NCBI GenBank assembly: GCA_019454205.1
Contig: CP075369.1
Location: 372,001 to 436,000, forward strand
From: Xanthobacteraceae bacterium
GTDB taxonomy: Bacteria; Pseudomonadota; Alphaproteobacteria; Rhizobiales; Xanthobacteraceae
Length of the DNA stretch: 64,000 nt
Direction: 5' to 3'
Positions 18,301 to 25,574 of the stretch are shown in pieces; position 1 is the stretch's first letter, and each line of letters starts with the position of its first letter. The notes below the pieces were generated by a model that was not told the origin of the DNA, did no database searches, and saw nothing but the letters and a program-made list of their open reading frames with translations. Both the position numbers and the translations under genes were made by a program.

Positions 18301-18998
18301 ACGCGCGTGACGTAGCGCGCGAGAATGGGCGAGAGGTAAGCATCGACAACAGTAGTGTCGCCGCGTCCGACCAGCTTGATCAGCGGTGAAGTTTCGTGGC
18401 TGACCGAAACCTGCGCGAAGCGCATCTCTCGCGCGATTTTCGCAGCCAGCTGTTCGTGCGCCGGATAGCGATAGGCGTGCATGAACACGATCGCGACTGC
18501 GTTGATGCCGTCGCGCTGCGCGGCTTCCAGCGCCGCGCGGATTTCCTTTTCGTCCGGTTTCTGCTCGACGGTGCCGTCCGCGAGAATGCGCTCGGAGATT
18601 TCGGAAACGCGCTCATAGAGCATTTCCGGCTTGATGATTTCCTTCGCGAAAATCTTTGGCCGCGCCTGGTAGCCGATCTTCAACGCGTCGCGGAAACCCT
18701 TGGTGATGAGGAGCAGCGTGCGGTCGCCCTTGCGCTCCAGCAGCGCATTGGTCGCGACCGTGGTGCCCATTTTCACGGCACCGATCATGCCGCGCGGGAT
18801 GGCCGCGCCTTTTGCGAGGCCGAGGCATTCGCGAATGCCTTGCACCGCAGCATCGGCATAGGCGGGGGACTCCGACAGAAGTTTCTTCGCGATCAGCTTT
18901 CCCGACGGCGGCCTTGCGACGACATCGGTGAAGGTTCCGCCGCGGTCGATCCAGAAATCCCAGGAACCGTTCTTCGCCGGTGCAGGTTTTTTCGCCAT
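15381..18998 (-). CDS. Hydantoinase/5-oxoprolinase family protein, HyuA-HyuB fusion
   Basis: ATP-dependent amidohydrolase of 1205 residues from ATG 18998, preceded by a GGGAGAG ribosome site. The first ~690 residues are the HyuA-type half with RGGTFTDVVA at the N-terminus and the second ATP-binding motif IGFDMGGTSTDVSHF. The second half is HyuB-like, starting near DPVLLEVFNNLFMSIAEQ and containing HMPVHLGSMDRSV and CSGSPAGPGFNGTDAV. A single fused chain of this size is the 5-oxoprolinase (OplAH) arrangement; hydantoinases and acetone carboxylase-like enzymes are related, so the substrate is not settled. It is divergent from a winged-helix regulator and shares its promoter region. Confidence 0.9.
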   Translation of the reverse strand: MAKKPAPAKNGSWDFWIDRGGTFTDVVARPPSGKLIAKKLLSESPAYADAAVQGIRECLGLAKGAAIPRGMIGAVKMGTTVATNALLERKGDRTLLLITKGFRDALKIGYQARPKIFAKEIIKPEMLYERVSEISERILADGTVEQKPDEKEIRAALEAAQRDGINAVAIVFMHAYRYPAHEQLAAKIAREMRFAQVSVSHETSPLIKLVGRGDTTVVDAYLSPILARYVTRVSKELDAKNSGARLMFMMSSGGLTAADLFQGKDAILSGPAGGVVGMAQTGESAGFKRLIGFDMGGTSTDVSHFDGEYERAFETEVAGVRMRAPMMQIHTVAAGGGSILHFDGSRFRVGPDSAGADPGPKCYRRDGPLAVTDANVMAGKLIPDFFPKIFGKNNNEAIDAATVREAFAELAKQVGGGKKPEEIADGFITIAVENMANAIKKISVARGYDVTRYALNCFGGAGGQHACLVADALGMKSVVIHPLSGLLSAYGMGLADIRATRTQALEESLSAKALAAVNKIGRKLGDEVKREVASQGVASKQIKVIVRAHLRYAGTDTPLEVVAGTIRKMQRDFETAHKARFGFMDRDKEIVVEAVSVEAIGGGAKFSERAAKASRAKLPAPRRKTKFFSRRKFQNAAVYTRDQLKPGHVVKGPALLIEPNQTVVVEDGWQAKLTPKDHLVLTRTKALARKHPIGTTADPVLLEVFNNLFMSIAEQMGVTLQNTAYSVNIKERLDFSCAVFDAKGSLVANAPHMPVHLGSMDRSVETVIRANKSKIKPGDVYALNAPYNGGTHLPDITVCTPVFDEKGKNILFWVASRGHHADVGGVAPGSMSPLATHIDEEGVYIDNFKLVDRGRFREKELYALLRGAKYPARNPLQNVNDLKAQIAANEKGVRELRKMIAQFSLPVVKAYMGHVQDNAAESVRRVLDRLHDSEFSYEMDQGTFIKVKISVDKKKREATVDFTGTSPQQNTNFNAPAPVTRAAVLYVFRVMVDDDIPMNAGCLRPINIVVPDRSMLSPEYPAAVVAGNVETSQAVTNCLFGALGALSCAQGTMNNLTYGNDNYQYYETICSGSPAGPGFNGTDAVHTHMTNTRLTDPEVLEFRFPVVLEDFHIRKNSGGRGKWHAGDGIYRRVRFREKMDCAILSGHRRVPPFGLSGGESGHVGENRVRRLSGKEEKLKGCDQTVLEAGEAVIIITPTAGGYGKA

Positions 18999-19017
18999 CG
19001 CGCTCTCCCGTCGCCTA

Positions 19018-19046
19018 CAAATAAATCGCCGACGATTTATTGACAA
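19018..19046 (-). promoter_or_regulatory. Predicted promoter of the oxoprolinase-like gene
   Basis: On the minus strand TTGTCA (19046-19041) and TATTTG (19023-19018) are separated by exactly 17 bases, a sigma-70 layout 20 bases before the start codon at 18998. Nearly the whole spacer is occupied by the palindrome at 19020-19041, so a bound regulator would block polymerase. Confidence 0.6.
19020..19041. promoter_or_regulatory. 22-base palindromic operator between divergent genes
   Basis: AATAAATCG-CCGA-CGATTTATT: two perfect nine-base arms with a four-base centre, in an AT-rich patch within GC-rich DNA. It overlaps the minus-strand promoter and touches the plus-strand -35 box. The adjacent winged-helix gene is the natural candidate for the binding protein. 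A second, shorter palindrome ACAAA-TTA-TTTGT lies at 19043-19055. Confidence 0.7.
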
Positions 19047-19067
19047 ATTATTTGTTGCGAATACGCT
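19040..19067 (+). promoter_or_regulatory. Predicted promoter of the winged-helix regulator
   Basis: A perfect -35 box TTGACA (19040-19045) is followed after 16 bases by TACGCT, a weak -10. The -35 box abuts the operator palindrome, so autoregulation is likely. The start codon follows at 19100. Confidence 0.5.
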
Positions 19068-19099
19068 TCCTTCTAGGGATTTTTGCGTAAGGGGCGCGG

Positions 19100-19654
19100 A
19101 TGGCCAAGACGATGCGTGTCGTGGCGAGCGGAACGGGCAGGGCGGAAGCCTCGCTCGGCCCCATCGTTTCGTCGGCGCATCTCGCGGCGGGTGCGATGCC
19201 TTCGCTTTCCGAACTCGAGTTCGGTCTGATTTTATTGGGTCATGCTTTCGAGCGTTGGATGGTGCGCTGCGTTGCCGCCGCCGGCTTGCCGGACGTGAAT
19301 CCGATGGAAGTGCTGGTGCTGCATGCGGTTGCGCACCGCAATCGTCCCAAGCGTCTCGCCGACATTTGCCTCGTGCTCTCCATCGAGGACACGCATCTCG
19401 TCACCTATGCCGTGAAGAAGCTCGAAGCGGCGGGGCTGCTGGTTGCGGGCCGCAAGGGCAACGAAAAAACCGTCTCGCTTTCCGCAAAAGGCGAGACGAT
19501 CGTGAAGAAGTACGGAAAAATCCGCGAAGCGCTTCTTGTCGCGCCGGTGAAGGCAACCGGCGCCGACGAAAAACGCCTGAGCGAAATCGCCGGATTGATG
19601 CGCGCGCTTTCCGGCCACTACGATCAGGCCGCGCGTGCGGCAGCCAGCTTGTAG
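19100..19654 (+). CDS. MarR-like winged-helix transcriptional regulator
   Basis: DNA-binding protein of 184 residues. A MarR-type winged helix spans about residues 55-130: NPMEVLVLHAVAHRN, the helix-turn-helix around LADICLVLSIEDTHLVTYAV, and the wing AGLLVAGRKGNEKTVSLSAKG. The first ~35 residues look unstructured. It is divergent from the oxoprolinase-like gene and 94 bases before a TRAP transporter, so it probably controls both. The palindrome at 19020-19041 is its likely binding site, and the inducer is probably the transported compound; both are inference. Confidence 0.85.
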   Translation: MAKTMRVVASGTGRAEASLGPIVSSAHLAAGAMPSLSELEFGLILLGHAFERWMVRCVAAAGLPDVNPMEVLVLHAVAHRNRPKRLADICLVLSIEDTHLVTYAVKKLEAAGLLVAGRKGNEKTVSLSAKGETIVKKYGKIREALLVAPVKATGADEKRLSEIAGLMRALSGHYDQAARAAASL

Positions 19655-19748
19655 CCGCGAAGGAGCTTGAACGCTCCGTCTCGGCTGCTAGCCTGTTCGT
19701 TAAAGAAGCGGGGAGGCGCTTGTGCCATCCCCCCAAGGGAGAGTGTAG

Positions 19749-20723
19749 ATGAAAAAACTGACCGCGTTGTTCGCGGGCGTGGCGCTGGCGGCCTCCGCCG
19801 GTACCGCCTTCGCGCAGACGAAATGGGACATGCCGACGCCTTACGGTGACGGAAACTTCCACACGAAAAACATCGTACAGTTCGCCGCTGACGTTGATAA
19901 AGCGACCGGCGGCAAGCTGAAGATCCAGGTTCATTCCAACGGCTCGCTGATCAAGCATCCCGAGATCAAGTCTTCCATCCGCCGCGGCGTCGCGCCGATC
20001 GGTGAGGTGCTGATCTCGAACCACCAGAACGAAAGCCCGATTTACGGCGTAGACTCGGTGCCTTTCCTCGCCACCAGCTACTCCGATGCGCGCCGCCTCT
20101 ACGAAGCGCAAAAGCCTTTCCTCGAGAAGAAGCTGGCGGAAGAAGGCCTGGTTTTGCTGTTCTCGGTGCCGTGGCCGCCGCAGGGCATCTACGCCAAGAA
20201 AGAACTGAAGACCATCGACGACCTGAAGGGTCTGAAGTTCCGAACCTATAACACCGCAACCCAGCGTATCGCGCAGCTTGCGGGTGCCATCCCGACACAG
20301 ATCGAAGTGCCGGACATCCCGACCGCCTTCGCGCAGAATCGCGTGGAAGCCATGATCACGTCGCCTTCGACCGGCGTCGATACCAAGGCGTGGGATTATC
20401 TTTCGCATTTCCACGATACGCAGGCATGGTTGCCGCGCAACGTCGTGATCGTTTCCAAGGCCGCGCTCGATGCGCTGCCGGCCGACGTCAAGGCTGCCTT
20501 GCTCAAGGCGGCGAAGGAAGCAGAAGATCGTGGCTGGAAAGCCTCTGAAATTGAAACGACCGAAAAAACCAAAGCGTTGTCGGATAACAAGGTCACGGTC
20601 GTAAAGCCTTCGGACGCGTTGAAGGCGGGCTTCAACAAGATCGGCGAAACCATGACCGCAGACTGGCAAAAAGCAGCCGGTGACGACGGCAAGGCTATTC
20701 TCGACAAGTTCAAGAAGAAATAG
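19749..20723 (+). CDS. TRAP transporter periplasmic substrate-binding protein (DctP)
   Basis: Binding protein of a tripartite ATP-independent transporter, 324 residues. It has a cleavable signal peptide ending at AFAQ (about residue 24). The DctP fold shows LKIQVHSNGSLIKHPEI near the N-terminus and the conserved LKGLKFRTYNTATQR region, which carries the arginine that usually pairs with a substrate carboxylate. It therefore probably binds an organic or amino-acid-like acid. A GGGAGAG ribosome site lies just before the ATG. A terminator separates it from the membrane genes, which would give more binding protein than permease. Its position next to the regulator and oxoprolinase-like enzyme suggests 5-oxoproline or a similar cyclic amide, as inference. 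Confidence 0.9.
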   Translation: MKKLTALFAGVALAASAGTAFAQTKWDMPTPYGDGNFHTKNIVQFAADVDKATGGKLKIQVHSNGSLIKHPEIKSSIRRGVAPIGEVLISNHQNESPIYGVDSVPFLATSYSDARRLYEAQKPFLEKKLAEEGLVLLFSVPWPPQGIYAKKELKTIDDLKGLKFRTYNTATQRIAQLAGAIPTQIEVPDIPTAFAQNRVEAMITSPSTGVDTKAWDYLSHFHDTQAWLPRNVVIVSKAALDALPADVKAALLKAAKEAEDRGWKASEIETTEKTKALSDNKVTVVKPSDALKAGFNKIGETMTADWQKAAGDDGKAILDKFKKK

Positions 20724-20732
20724 CCAAAGGAC

Positions 20733-20770
20733 AAACCTCTCCCTCCAAAAAAGGGAGAGGTTTTCGTTTT
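20733..20770 (+). terminator. Intra-operon terminator/attenuator between dctP and dctQ
   Basis: AAACCTCTCCCT and AGGGAGAGGTTT form a 12-base perfect stem around an A-rich seven-base loop, followed by TCGTTTT. Lying between the binding protein and the permease genes, it probably stops most transcripts and lets a fraction read through. Confidence 0.85.
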
Positions 20771-20782
20771 GCGAGTTTGAAC

Positions 20783-21337
20783 ATGCGAAAGTTGCTGGAC
20801 CGATTTTATCTTCTCATGCTGGGCGTTGCCGCGGCTTGTCTGGCTGTGATTTTTGCTTTGGTAATTGCACAGGTAATCGGACGGATATTCGATTCCACGC
20901 TCGTTATTTTCAATTATCCGCCGTACGGATTTCTGATTCCGTCGCTGGCCGAAATCTCGGGTTATCTTTTCGCCGCCGCCAGTTTTCTCGCGCTTGCCGC
21001 AACCCTCAAGCGCGGCGCGCACATCCGCGTGACGATGCTGGTAGGTTCTGTGCAGCCGCGGATGCGCAAGATATTCGAGCTTTGGGCGCTCGCGGCTTGC
21101 CTCGCGATTGCGGCCTACGCAACCTGGTCGCTGGTCGCGCTCGCATATTCTTCCTTCAAGTTCGGCGACGTGTCGTCGGGCCTGTTTCCGATCAAATATT
21201 GGATTCCGCAGAGCGCGATGGCGCTGGGCCTGGCCGCTTTCTGCATCGCGCTGCTCGACGAACTCGTGCTGACATGGCGCCGCGGTCGGCCTTCCTTCGT
21301 CGAAGCCGAAAGCGCAATCACGATGGGGCAGGAATAG
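20783..21337 (+). CDS. TRAP transporter small permease (DctQ)
   Basis: Small membrane subunit of the TRAP system, 184 residues with four hydrophobic helices (starting LLMLGVAAACLAVIFALV) and the family feature LKRGAHIRVTML after the second helix. ATG 20783 gives MRKLLDRFY; a TTG six bases earlier is in frame. There is no strong ribosome site because the terminator stem lies immediately upstream. It precedes the large permease by three bases. Confidence 0.9.
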   Translation: MRKLLDRFYLLMLGVAAACLAVIFALVIAQVIGRIFDSTLVIFNYPPYGFLIPSLAEISGYLFAAASFLALAATLKRGAHIRVTMLVGSVQPRMRKIFELWALAACLAIAAYATWSLVALAYSSFKFGDVSSGLFPIKYWIPQSAMALGLAAFCIALLDELVLTWRRGRPSFVEAESAITMGQE

Positions 21338-21340
21338 ACC

Positions 21341-22651
21341 ATGGGCTTCGTCGAATGGACTGCGCTACTGGTCCTTTTGCTCTTTGCGATTCTTGCCTCC
21401 AGCGTCTGGATCGCAGTGGCGCTTGGTGCGATCGGCTTCGTCGCGATGAAAATCCTGTCCAGCGCACCTGCCGGGGCCTCGCTTTCGACCTCGCTCTGGC
21501 AATCGCTGAACGGCTGGGACCTTATCGCGCTGCCAATGTTCATCTGGATGGGAGAGATATTATTTCGCACGCGCCTTGCGGAAGATCTTTTCGCGGGGCT
21601 GGCGCCCTGGGTGCGCCGGCTGCCTGGCCGCCTGCTGCATGTGAACATTCTCGGCTGCGCGGTGTTCGCCGCGGTGTCGGGATCGTCGGCTGCAACCTGC
21701 GCAACCATTGGACGGATTACGCTCCCCGAATTGCAGAAGCGCGGCTACGACGAGCGTATGACCATCGGTACGCTGGCGGGATCGGGAACGCTCGGGCTGT
21801 TGATTCCACCTTCGATCATCATGATCGTCTATGGCGCTGCAACCGACCAGTCGATCGCGCGGTTGTTCATCGCTGGCGTGATTCCCGGCATCATGCTGGC
21901 CTTTCTGTTCATGGGTTTTGTAATGGTGTGGGCGCTGCTGAACAGCGACCGCATGCCAGCCCAGGAGCCGCGTATTCCATGGCGGGAGCGCATCCGGCCG
22001 ACGCTGGGTCTCGTCCCCGTGACTCTGTTGATCCTCGGCGTGATCGGTTCGATCTACGGCGGATTGGCATCGGCGACCGAAGCCGCGGTCGTCGGGGTCG
22101 CCCTCTCGCTGCTGTTCGCGGCACTCAGCGGCCAGTTGAGTTTCGAAACCTTCTTCAGCGGGTTAAGCGGGGCCACGGTCACGTCGTGCATGATCGCGGC
22201 GATCCTCGCGGGTGCTGCGTTCCTGACGACGGCGATGGGCTTTACCGGAATTCCGCGCGCCCTCGCGGAATGGGTTTCATCGCTGGGTTTGAGCAAGTGG
22301 CAGCTTCTGCTCGCGCTCACGATTTTCTTCATCGTGCTTGGCTGCTTTCTTGATGGCATCTCTATGGTCGTGCTGACCACGTCGGTCATCATGCCGCTCG
22401 TCGAGAAGGCGAGCTTCGACCTTATATGGTTCGGCGTCTACATCGTGCTGGTGGTCGAGATGGCGCAGATCACGCCGCCGGTCGGCTTTAACCTGTTCGT
22501 ATTGCAGGGGATGACGCGGCGTTCGATCTTCGCAATCGGAGCCTACGCATTCCCGTTGTTCCTGCTGATGTGCGTAGCCGTCGTGCTTATTGCCGCGTTC
22601 CCGCAACTGGTGTTGTGGTTGCCGTCCACGATGCTCGACGTGAACAGGTAG
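21341..22651 (+). CDS. TRAP transporter large permease (DctM)
   Basis: Main transport subunit, 436 residues, about 12-13 hydrophobic helices. Family landmarks include LPMFIWMGEILFRTRLAEDL, GSGTLGLLIPPSIIMIVYG (the conserved PP motif in a re-entrant loop) and ITPPVGFNLFVLQG near the C-terminus. Uses the sodium or proton gradient to take up the ligand delivered by the binding protein. It is three bases behind dctQ, and twelve bases before an aldo/keto reductase that is probably co-transcribed. Confidence 0.92.
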   Translation: MGFVEWTALLVLLLFAILASSVWIAVALGAIGFVAMKILSSAPAGASLSTSLWQSLNGWDLIALPMFIWMGEILFRTRLAEDLFAGLAPWVRRLPGRLLHVNILGCAVFAAVSGSSAATCATIGRITLPELQKRGYDERMTIGTLAGSGTLGLLIPPSIIMIVYGAATDQSIARLFIAGVIPGIMLAFLFMGFVMVWALLNSDRMPAQEPRIPWRERIRPTLGLVPVTLLILGVIGSIYGGLASATEAAVVGVALSLLFAALSGQLSFETFFSGLSGATVTSCMIAAILAGAAFLTTAMGFTGIPRALAEWVSSLGLSKWQLLLALTIFFIVLGCFLDGISMVVLTTSVIMPLVEKASFDLIWFGVYIVLVVEMAQITPPVGFNLFVLQGMTRRSIFAIGAYAFPLFLLMCVAVVLIAAFPQLVLWLPSTMLDVNR

Positions 22652-22663
22652 CAGGAGCTGCAC

Positions 22664-23650
22664 ATGGAATACGTCCGCTTCGGCTCGACCGGCATGAAGG
22701 TATCGCGGCTGTGTCTCGGCTGCATGACCTACGGCGCGAAGTCGTGGCGCGAATGGGTATTGAACGAAGACGACGCGAAGCCGTTCTTCAAGGCGGCGTT
22801 CGATGCCGGCATCAATTTCTTCGACACGGCGGACATGTATTCGCAGGGCGCCAGCGAGGAAATCGTCGGCCGCGCGATGAAGGAATATGCCGCGCGCCGC
22901 GAGGAAGTGGTGGTCGCGACCAAGGTCTTCAACACGATGGGCAAGGCACCGAACCTGAAAGGGTTGTCGCGCAAGCACATCATGGAAGGCGTCGACGCTT
23001 CGTTGAAGCGCCTGAAGATGGATTACATCGATCTCTACATCATCCATAGATTCGACTACGAAACGGAAATCGAGGAAACCATCGAAGCCCTTTCCGATGT
23101 AGTGAAGGCGGGCAAGGCGCTCTATCTCGGCGCGTCCTCCATGTGGTCGTGGCAGTTCGCGAAGATGCTGACCATGCAGAAGGAGCGCGGTCTCGCGCGC
23201 TTCGTCTCCATGCAAAACTATTACAACCTGATCTATCGCGAGGAGGAGCGGGAGATGCTTCCCCTCTGCAAGGACCAGAACATCGCGGTGACGCCGTGGT
23301 CGCCGATCGCGCGCGGTTTTCTCGCAGGCTCGATGCCGTCGCAGGGCGAACGCACCGTGCGCGGCAACACCGACGACTATTCGAAGCACCTCGGCATTGG
23401 CGCAACCGACACCGACCACGAAATCGCCGAGCGCGTGCGCGTCGTCGCCGAGAAGCTCGGCGTTTCGCGCGCGGCGGTTGCGATTGCATGGACGCTCGCG
23501 AGTCCGCTCGTGACCTCTCCCATCATCGGCGCTTCCAAGCCGCATCACTTGCCGGATGCGCTCAAAGCGCTTGAGATCAAGCTGGACGCCGAGACAAAGA
23601 AATATCTCGAAGAGCCGTATCGTACGCGGCAGCCCGCGGGCCATGCATAG
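22664..23650 (+). CDS. Aldo/keto reductase
   Basis: NADPH-dependent oxidoreductase with a TIM-barrel fold, 328 residues. The catalytic tetrad can be read: Asp and Tyr in FFDTADMYSQGASEE, Lys in VVATKVF, His in IIHRFDYETE. The C-terminal cofactor region has SPIIGASKPHHL. It resembles YajO/YdjG-like reductases. A GGAG ribosome site lies before the ATG, and the gap to dctM is twelve bases, so it belongs to the TRAP operon and may reduce an intermediate of that pathway. The actual substrate is unknown. Confidence 0.9.
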   Translation: MEYVRFGSTGMKVSRLCLGCMTYGAKSWREWVLNEDDAKPFFKAAFDAGINFFDTADMYSQGASEEIVGRAMKEYAARREEVVVATKVFNTMGKAPNLKGLSRKHIMEGVDASLKRLKMDYIDLYIIHRFDYETEIEETIEALSDVVKAGKALYLGASSMWSWQFAKMLTMQKERGLARFVSMQNYYNLIYREEEREMLPLCKDQNIAVTPWSPIARGFLAGSMPSQGERTVRGNTDDYSKHLGIGATDTDHEIAERVRVVAEKLGVSRAAVAIAWTLASPLVTSPIIGASKPHHLPDALKALEIKLDAETKKYLEEPYRTRQPAGHA

Positions 23651-23659
23651 CGCGTGCAG

Positions 23660-24433
23660 CTACTTCGTCGTGTAGCCGCCGTTGACGAGGATGGTCTGTC
23701 CCGTCATCCACCAGCCGTCCGAGACAAGAAACCGGATGAACGGCACGATGTCGGCGATGTCGGTCAGGCCGGTCTTGGTGAATTTCGAGAGCGCCGCCGC
23801 AGTCTTGTGATAGGCCACTGCATCCGCGCCTTCGGCCGGATAGAAGAACGGCGTATCCATCGGACCCGGACCGATCGCGCTCACCGAAATGCCGCGGTCG
23901 CCGAACTCTTTCGCAGCGGCGCGCGTGAAATGCTCGACGGGGGCCTTCATGCCGGCATAGGTCGAATAGAACGGCGTGAACGCGCCGAGCAGTGACGTGA
24001 CGACCGTGCAGACTTTGCCGTTGTCATTCAGGTTCTTGCCCGCTTCCTTCAGGAAGAAGAACGCCGACTTCGCGTTGATCGCGGACATGTCGTCGAACTC
24101 GGCTTCTGAAACATCGACCATCGGCTTTTTCAGAACCTTGCCCACCGTATTGATCGCAACGTCGGGCTTGCCGAAAGCGAGCACGGTTTCGGCAAAGAGT
24201 TTTTCGTTTCCCGCGGCGGAGCGGAGATCGGCCTGAAACGTTGCCGCCTTCGCCCCCGCGGCTTCCACCGCCGCAGCGGTTTTTGCCGCGTCATCTTTTG
24301 CCGATGCGCTGTGATAGTGGATCATCACTGCCTTAGCGCCGTGCCCCGCGAGATCGCGCGCGAGCAAACCACCGAGGTTCTTCGCGCCGCCAGCTATGAG
24401 AACCGTCTTGCCGCCGATGTCGTGCGTTGCCAT
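23660..24433 (-). CDS. SDR family oxidoreductase
   Basis: Short-chain dehydrogenase/reductase of 257 residues. The cofactor motif AGGAKNLGG lies at residues 14-22; the catalytic residues are Ser147, Tyr159 and Lys163 (YAGMK); the NNAG motif is changed to INTVG around Asn95. The C-terminus VNGGYTTK is typical of classical SDRs. It faces the aldo/keto reductase gene tail to tail and is divergent from a LysR gene with which it shares a 121-base control region, so it is probably the regulator's target. Substrate unknown. Confidence 0.9.
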   Translation of the reverse strand: MATHDIGGKTVLIAGGAKNLGGLLARDLAGHGAKAVMIHYHSASAKDDAAKTAAAVEAAGAKAATFQADLRSAAGNEKLFAETVLAFGKPDVAINTVGKVLKKPMVDVSEAEFDDMSAINAKSAFFFLKEAGKNLNDNGKVCTVVTSLLGAFTPFYSTYAGMKAPVEHFTRAAAKEFGDRGISVSAIGPGPMDTPFFYPAEGADAVAYHKTAAALSKFTKTGLTDIADIVPFIRFLVSDGWWMTGQTILVNGGYTTK

Positions 24434-24522
24434 GCGCAGTTCCTTTCGCGATGAAGATTTCGTTTTGTGCGGGCAGAATACAGGTTATGGTTTCTGGATA
24501 AACGCACTTATTTTGGAATTAC

Positions 24523-24541
24523 TGTTCGGATTATTCGAACA
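24523..24541. promoter_or_regulatory. Palindrome with LysR-type T-N11-A, between SDR and LysR genes
   Basis: TGTTCG-GATTATT-CGAACA has two perfect six-base arms and contains a T-N11-A core, the signature of LysR-regulator sites. It lies 14 bases before the regulator's TTG start and 90 bases from the SDR start, consistent with autorepression and SDR control. Confidence 0.6.
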
Positions 24542-24554
24542 ATCAGGATCAGCC

Positions 24555-25502
24555 TTGGACCGCATCGAGCGCTTCCGTGTCTTCGTCCGCGTAACCGACT
24601 GCGCGAGTTTCAGCCGCGCTGCCGAAAGCCTCGGCCTGCCGCGTTCGACCGTGTCCGCTGCAATTCAGGACATCGAAGCGCTTGTCGGCGCCACGCTGCT
24701 CCATCGCACCACGCGCAAGGTCATCCCGACGCCGGAAGGCCTCGAATTCTACGATCGCTGCGTTCGCCTGATCGCGGATTTCGAGGAAACGCAATCGGCG
24801 TTCCGGAAAGGGGAGAGCGCGGTTCGCGGCAAGTTGCGGGTCAGCGTGCCGGGCCGGATCGGCCGCCTCGTCATTGCGCCCGCGTTGCCGGAATTTCTCG
24901 CGCGCTATCCTGAAATAGAAATTTCTTTCGGCGCGACCGACCGCATGGTCAACCTGGTCGAGGACGCGATCGACTGCGCGGTGCGCGTCGGCACGATCGC
25001 GGACAATAATGTCGCCGTGCATCCGTTCGGCGAACTGCGGCTGATCAATGTGGCAAGCCCGGCCTATTTGCGCCGCTACGGTACGCCGCGAAAACCGGCC
25101 GATCTGGTCCGTCATGTCGCCGTCAGTTACGAAACATTGGGCAGCGTAGTCGCGCCGTGGGAATGGACCGAGCGCGGTCATGTGCGCACGCGCACCATGC
25201 GCAGCCATGTCACGGTCAACAATGCGGAAGCCTATATCGCCTGTAGTCTCGCGGGCCTCGGGCTGATCCAGATTCCCGCCTATGACGTGAAGGCGCATAT
25301 CGCTTCCGGCGAACTGGTCGCGGTGATGAAAGGCTATTGCGCCGAGCCGATGCCGCTCGTGATCGTCTATCCGAAGGGAAGGAGGATATCGCGAAGGGTA
25401 CAGGCTTTCGCGGAATGGGCGGAAAGCCTGTTGAAGCGCGAACTGTTCGCGCCGGATCGCACCAAAGCCCGCGCGGGCCATCACAAACCGCCGCTTCGCT
25501 AA
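24555..25502 (+). CDS. LysR family transcriptional regulator
   Basis: DNA-binding regulator of 315 residues. The TTG at 24555 is chosen because the frame from here reads LDRIERFRVFVRVTDCASFS, the usual LysR start, and a CAGGA ribosome site lies seven bases upstream; the longer ATG start would run through the promoter and operator. The N-terminal helix-turn-helix is FSRAAESLGLPRSTVSAAIQ; the effector domain begins around LRVSVPGRIGRLV. It belongs to the group with LRHTTRKV-like sequence after the HTH (here LLHRTTRKVIPTPEG). Probably controls the divergent SDR gene. Confidence 0.88.
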   Translation: MDRIERFRVFVRVTDCASFSRAAESLGLPRSTVSAAIQDIEALVGATLLHRTTRKVIPTPEGLEFYDRCVRLIADFEETQSAFRKGESAVRGKLRVSVPGRIGRLVIAPALPEFLARYPEIEISFGATDRMVNLVEDAIDCAVRVGTIADNNVAVHPFGELRLINVASPAYLRRYGTPRKPADLVRHVAVSYETLGSVVAPWEWTERGHVRTRTMRSHVTVNNAEAYIACSLAGLGLIQIPAYDVKAHIASGELVAVMKGYCAEPMPLVIVYPKGRRISRRVQAFAEWAESLLKRELFAPDRTKARAGHHKPPLR

Positions 25503-25574
25503 AATTTTAAGCGATGCATTCCGCGCGGGTTTACCGGGCCGCGCTAGTCTCGCGCCTTCGCAAAGGATCGGGAT

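Noticed and set aside
15381..19046. Possibility that HyuA and HyuB are separate genes joined by a sequencing error
   Set aside because: Single fused chains of about 1200 residues are normal for 5-oxoprolinase; the linker is continuous and in frame.
20680..22353. 557-residue + frame across dctQ and dctM
   Set aside because: Out of frame with two clear TRAP permease genes, and Arg-rich as shadows are here.
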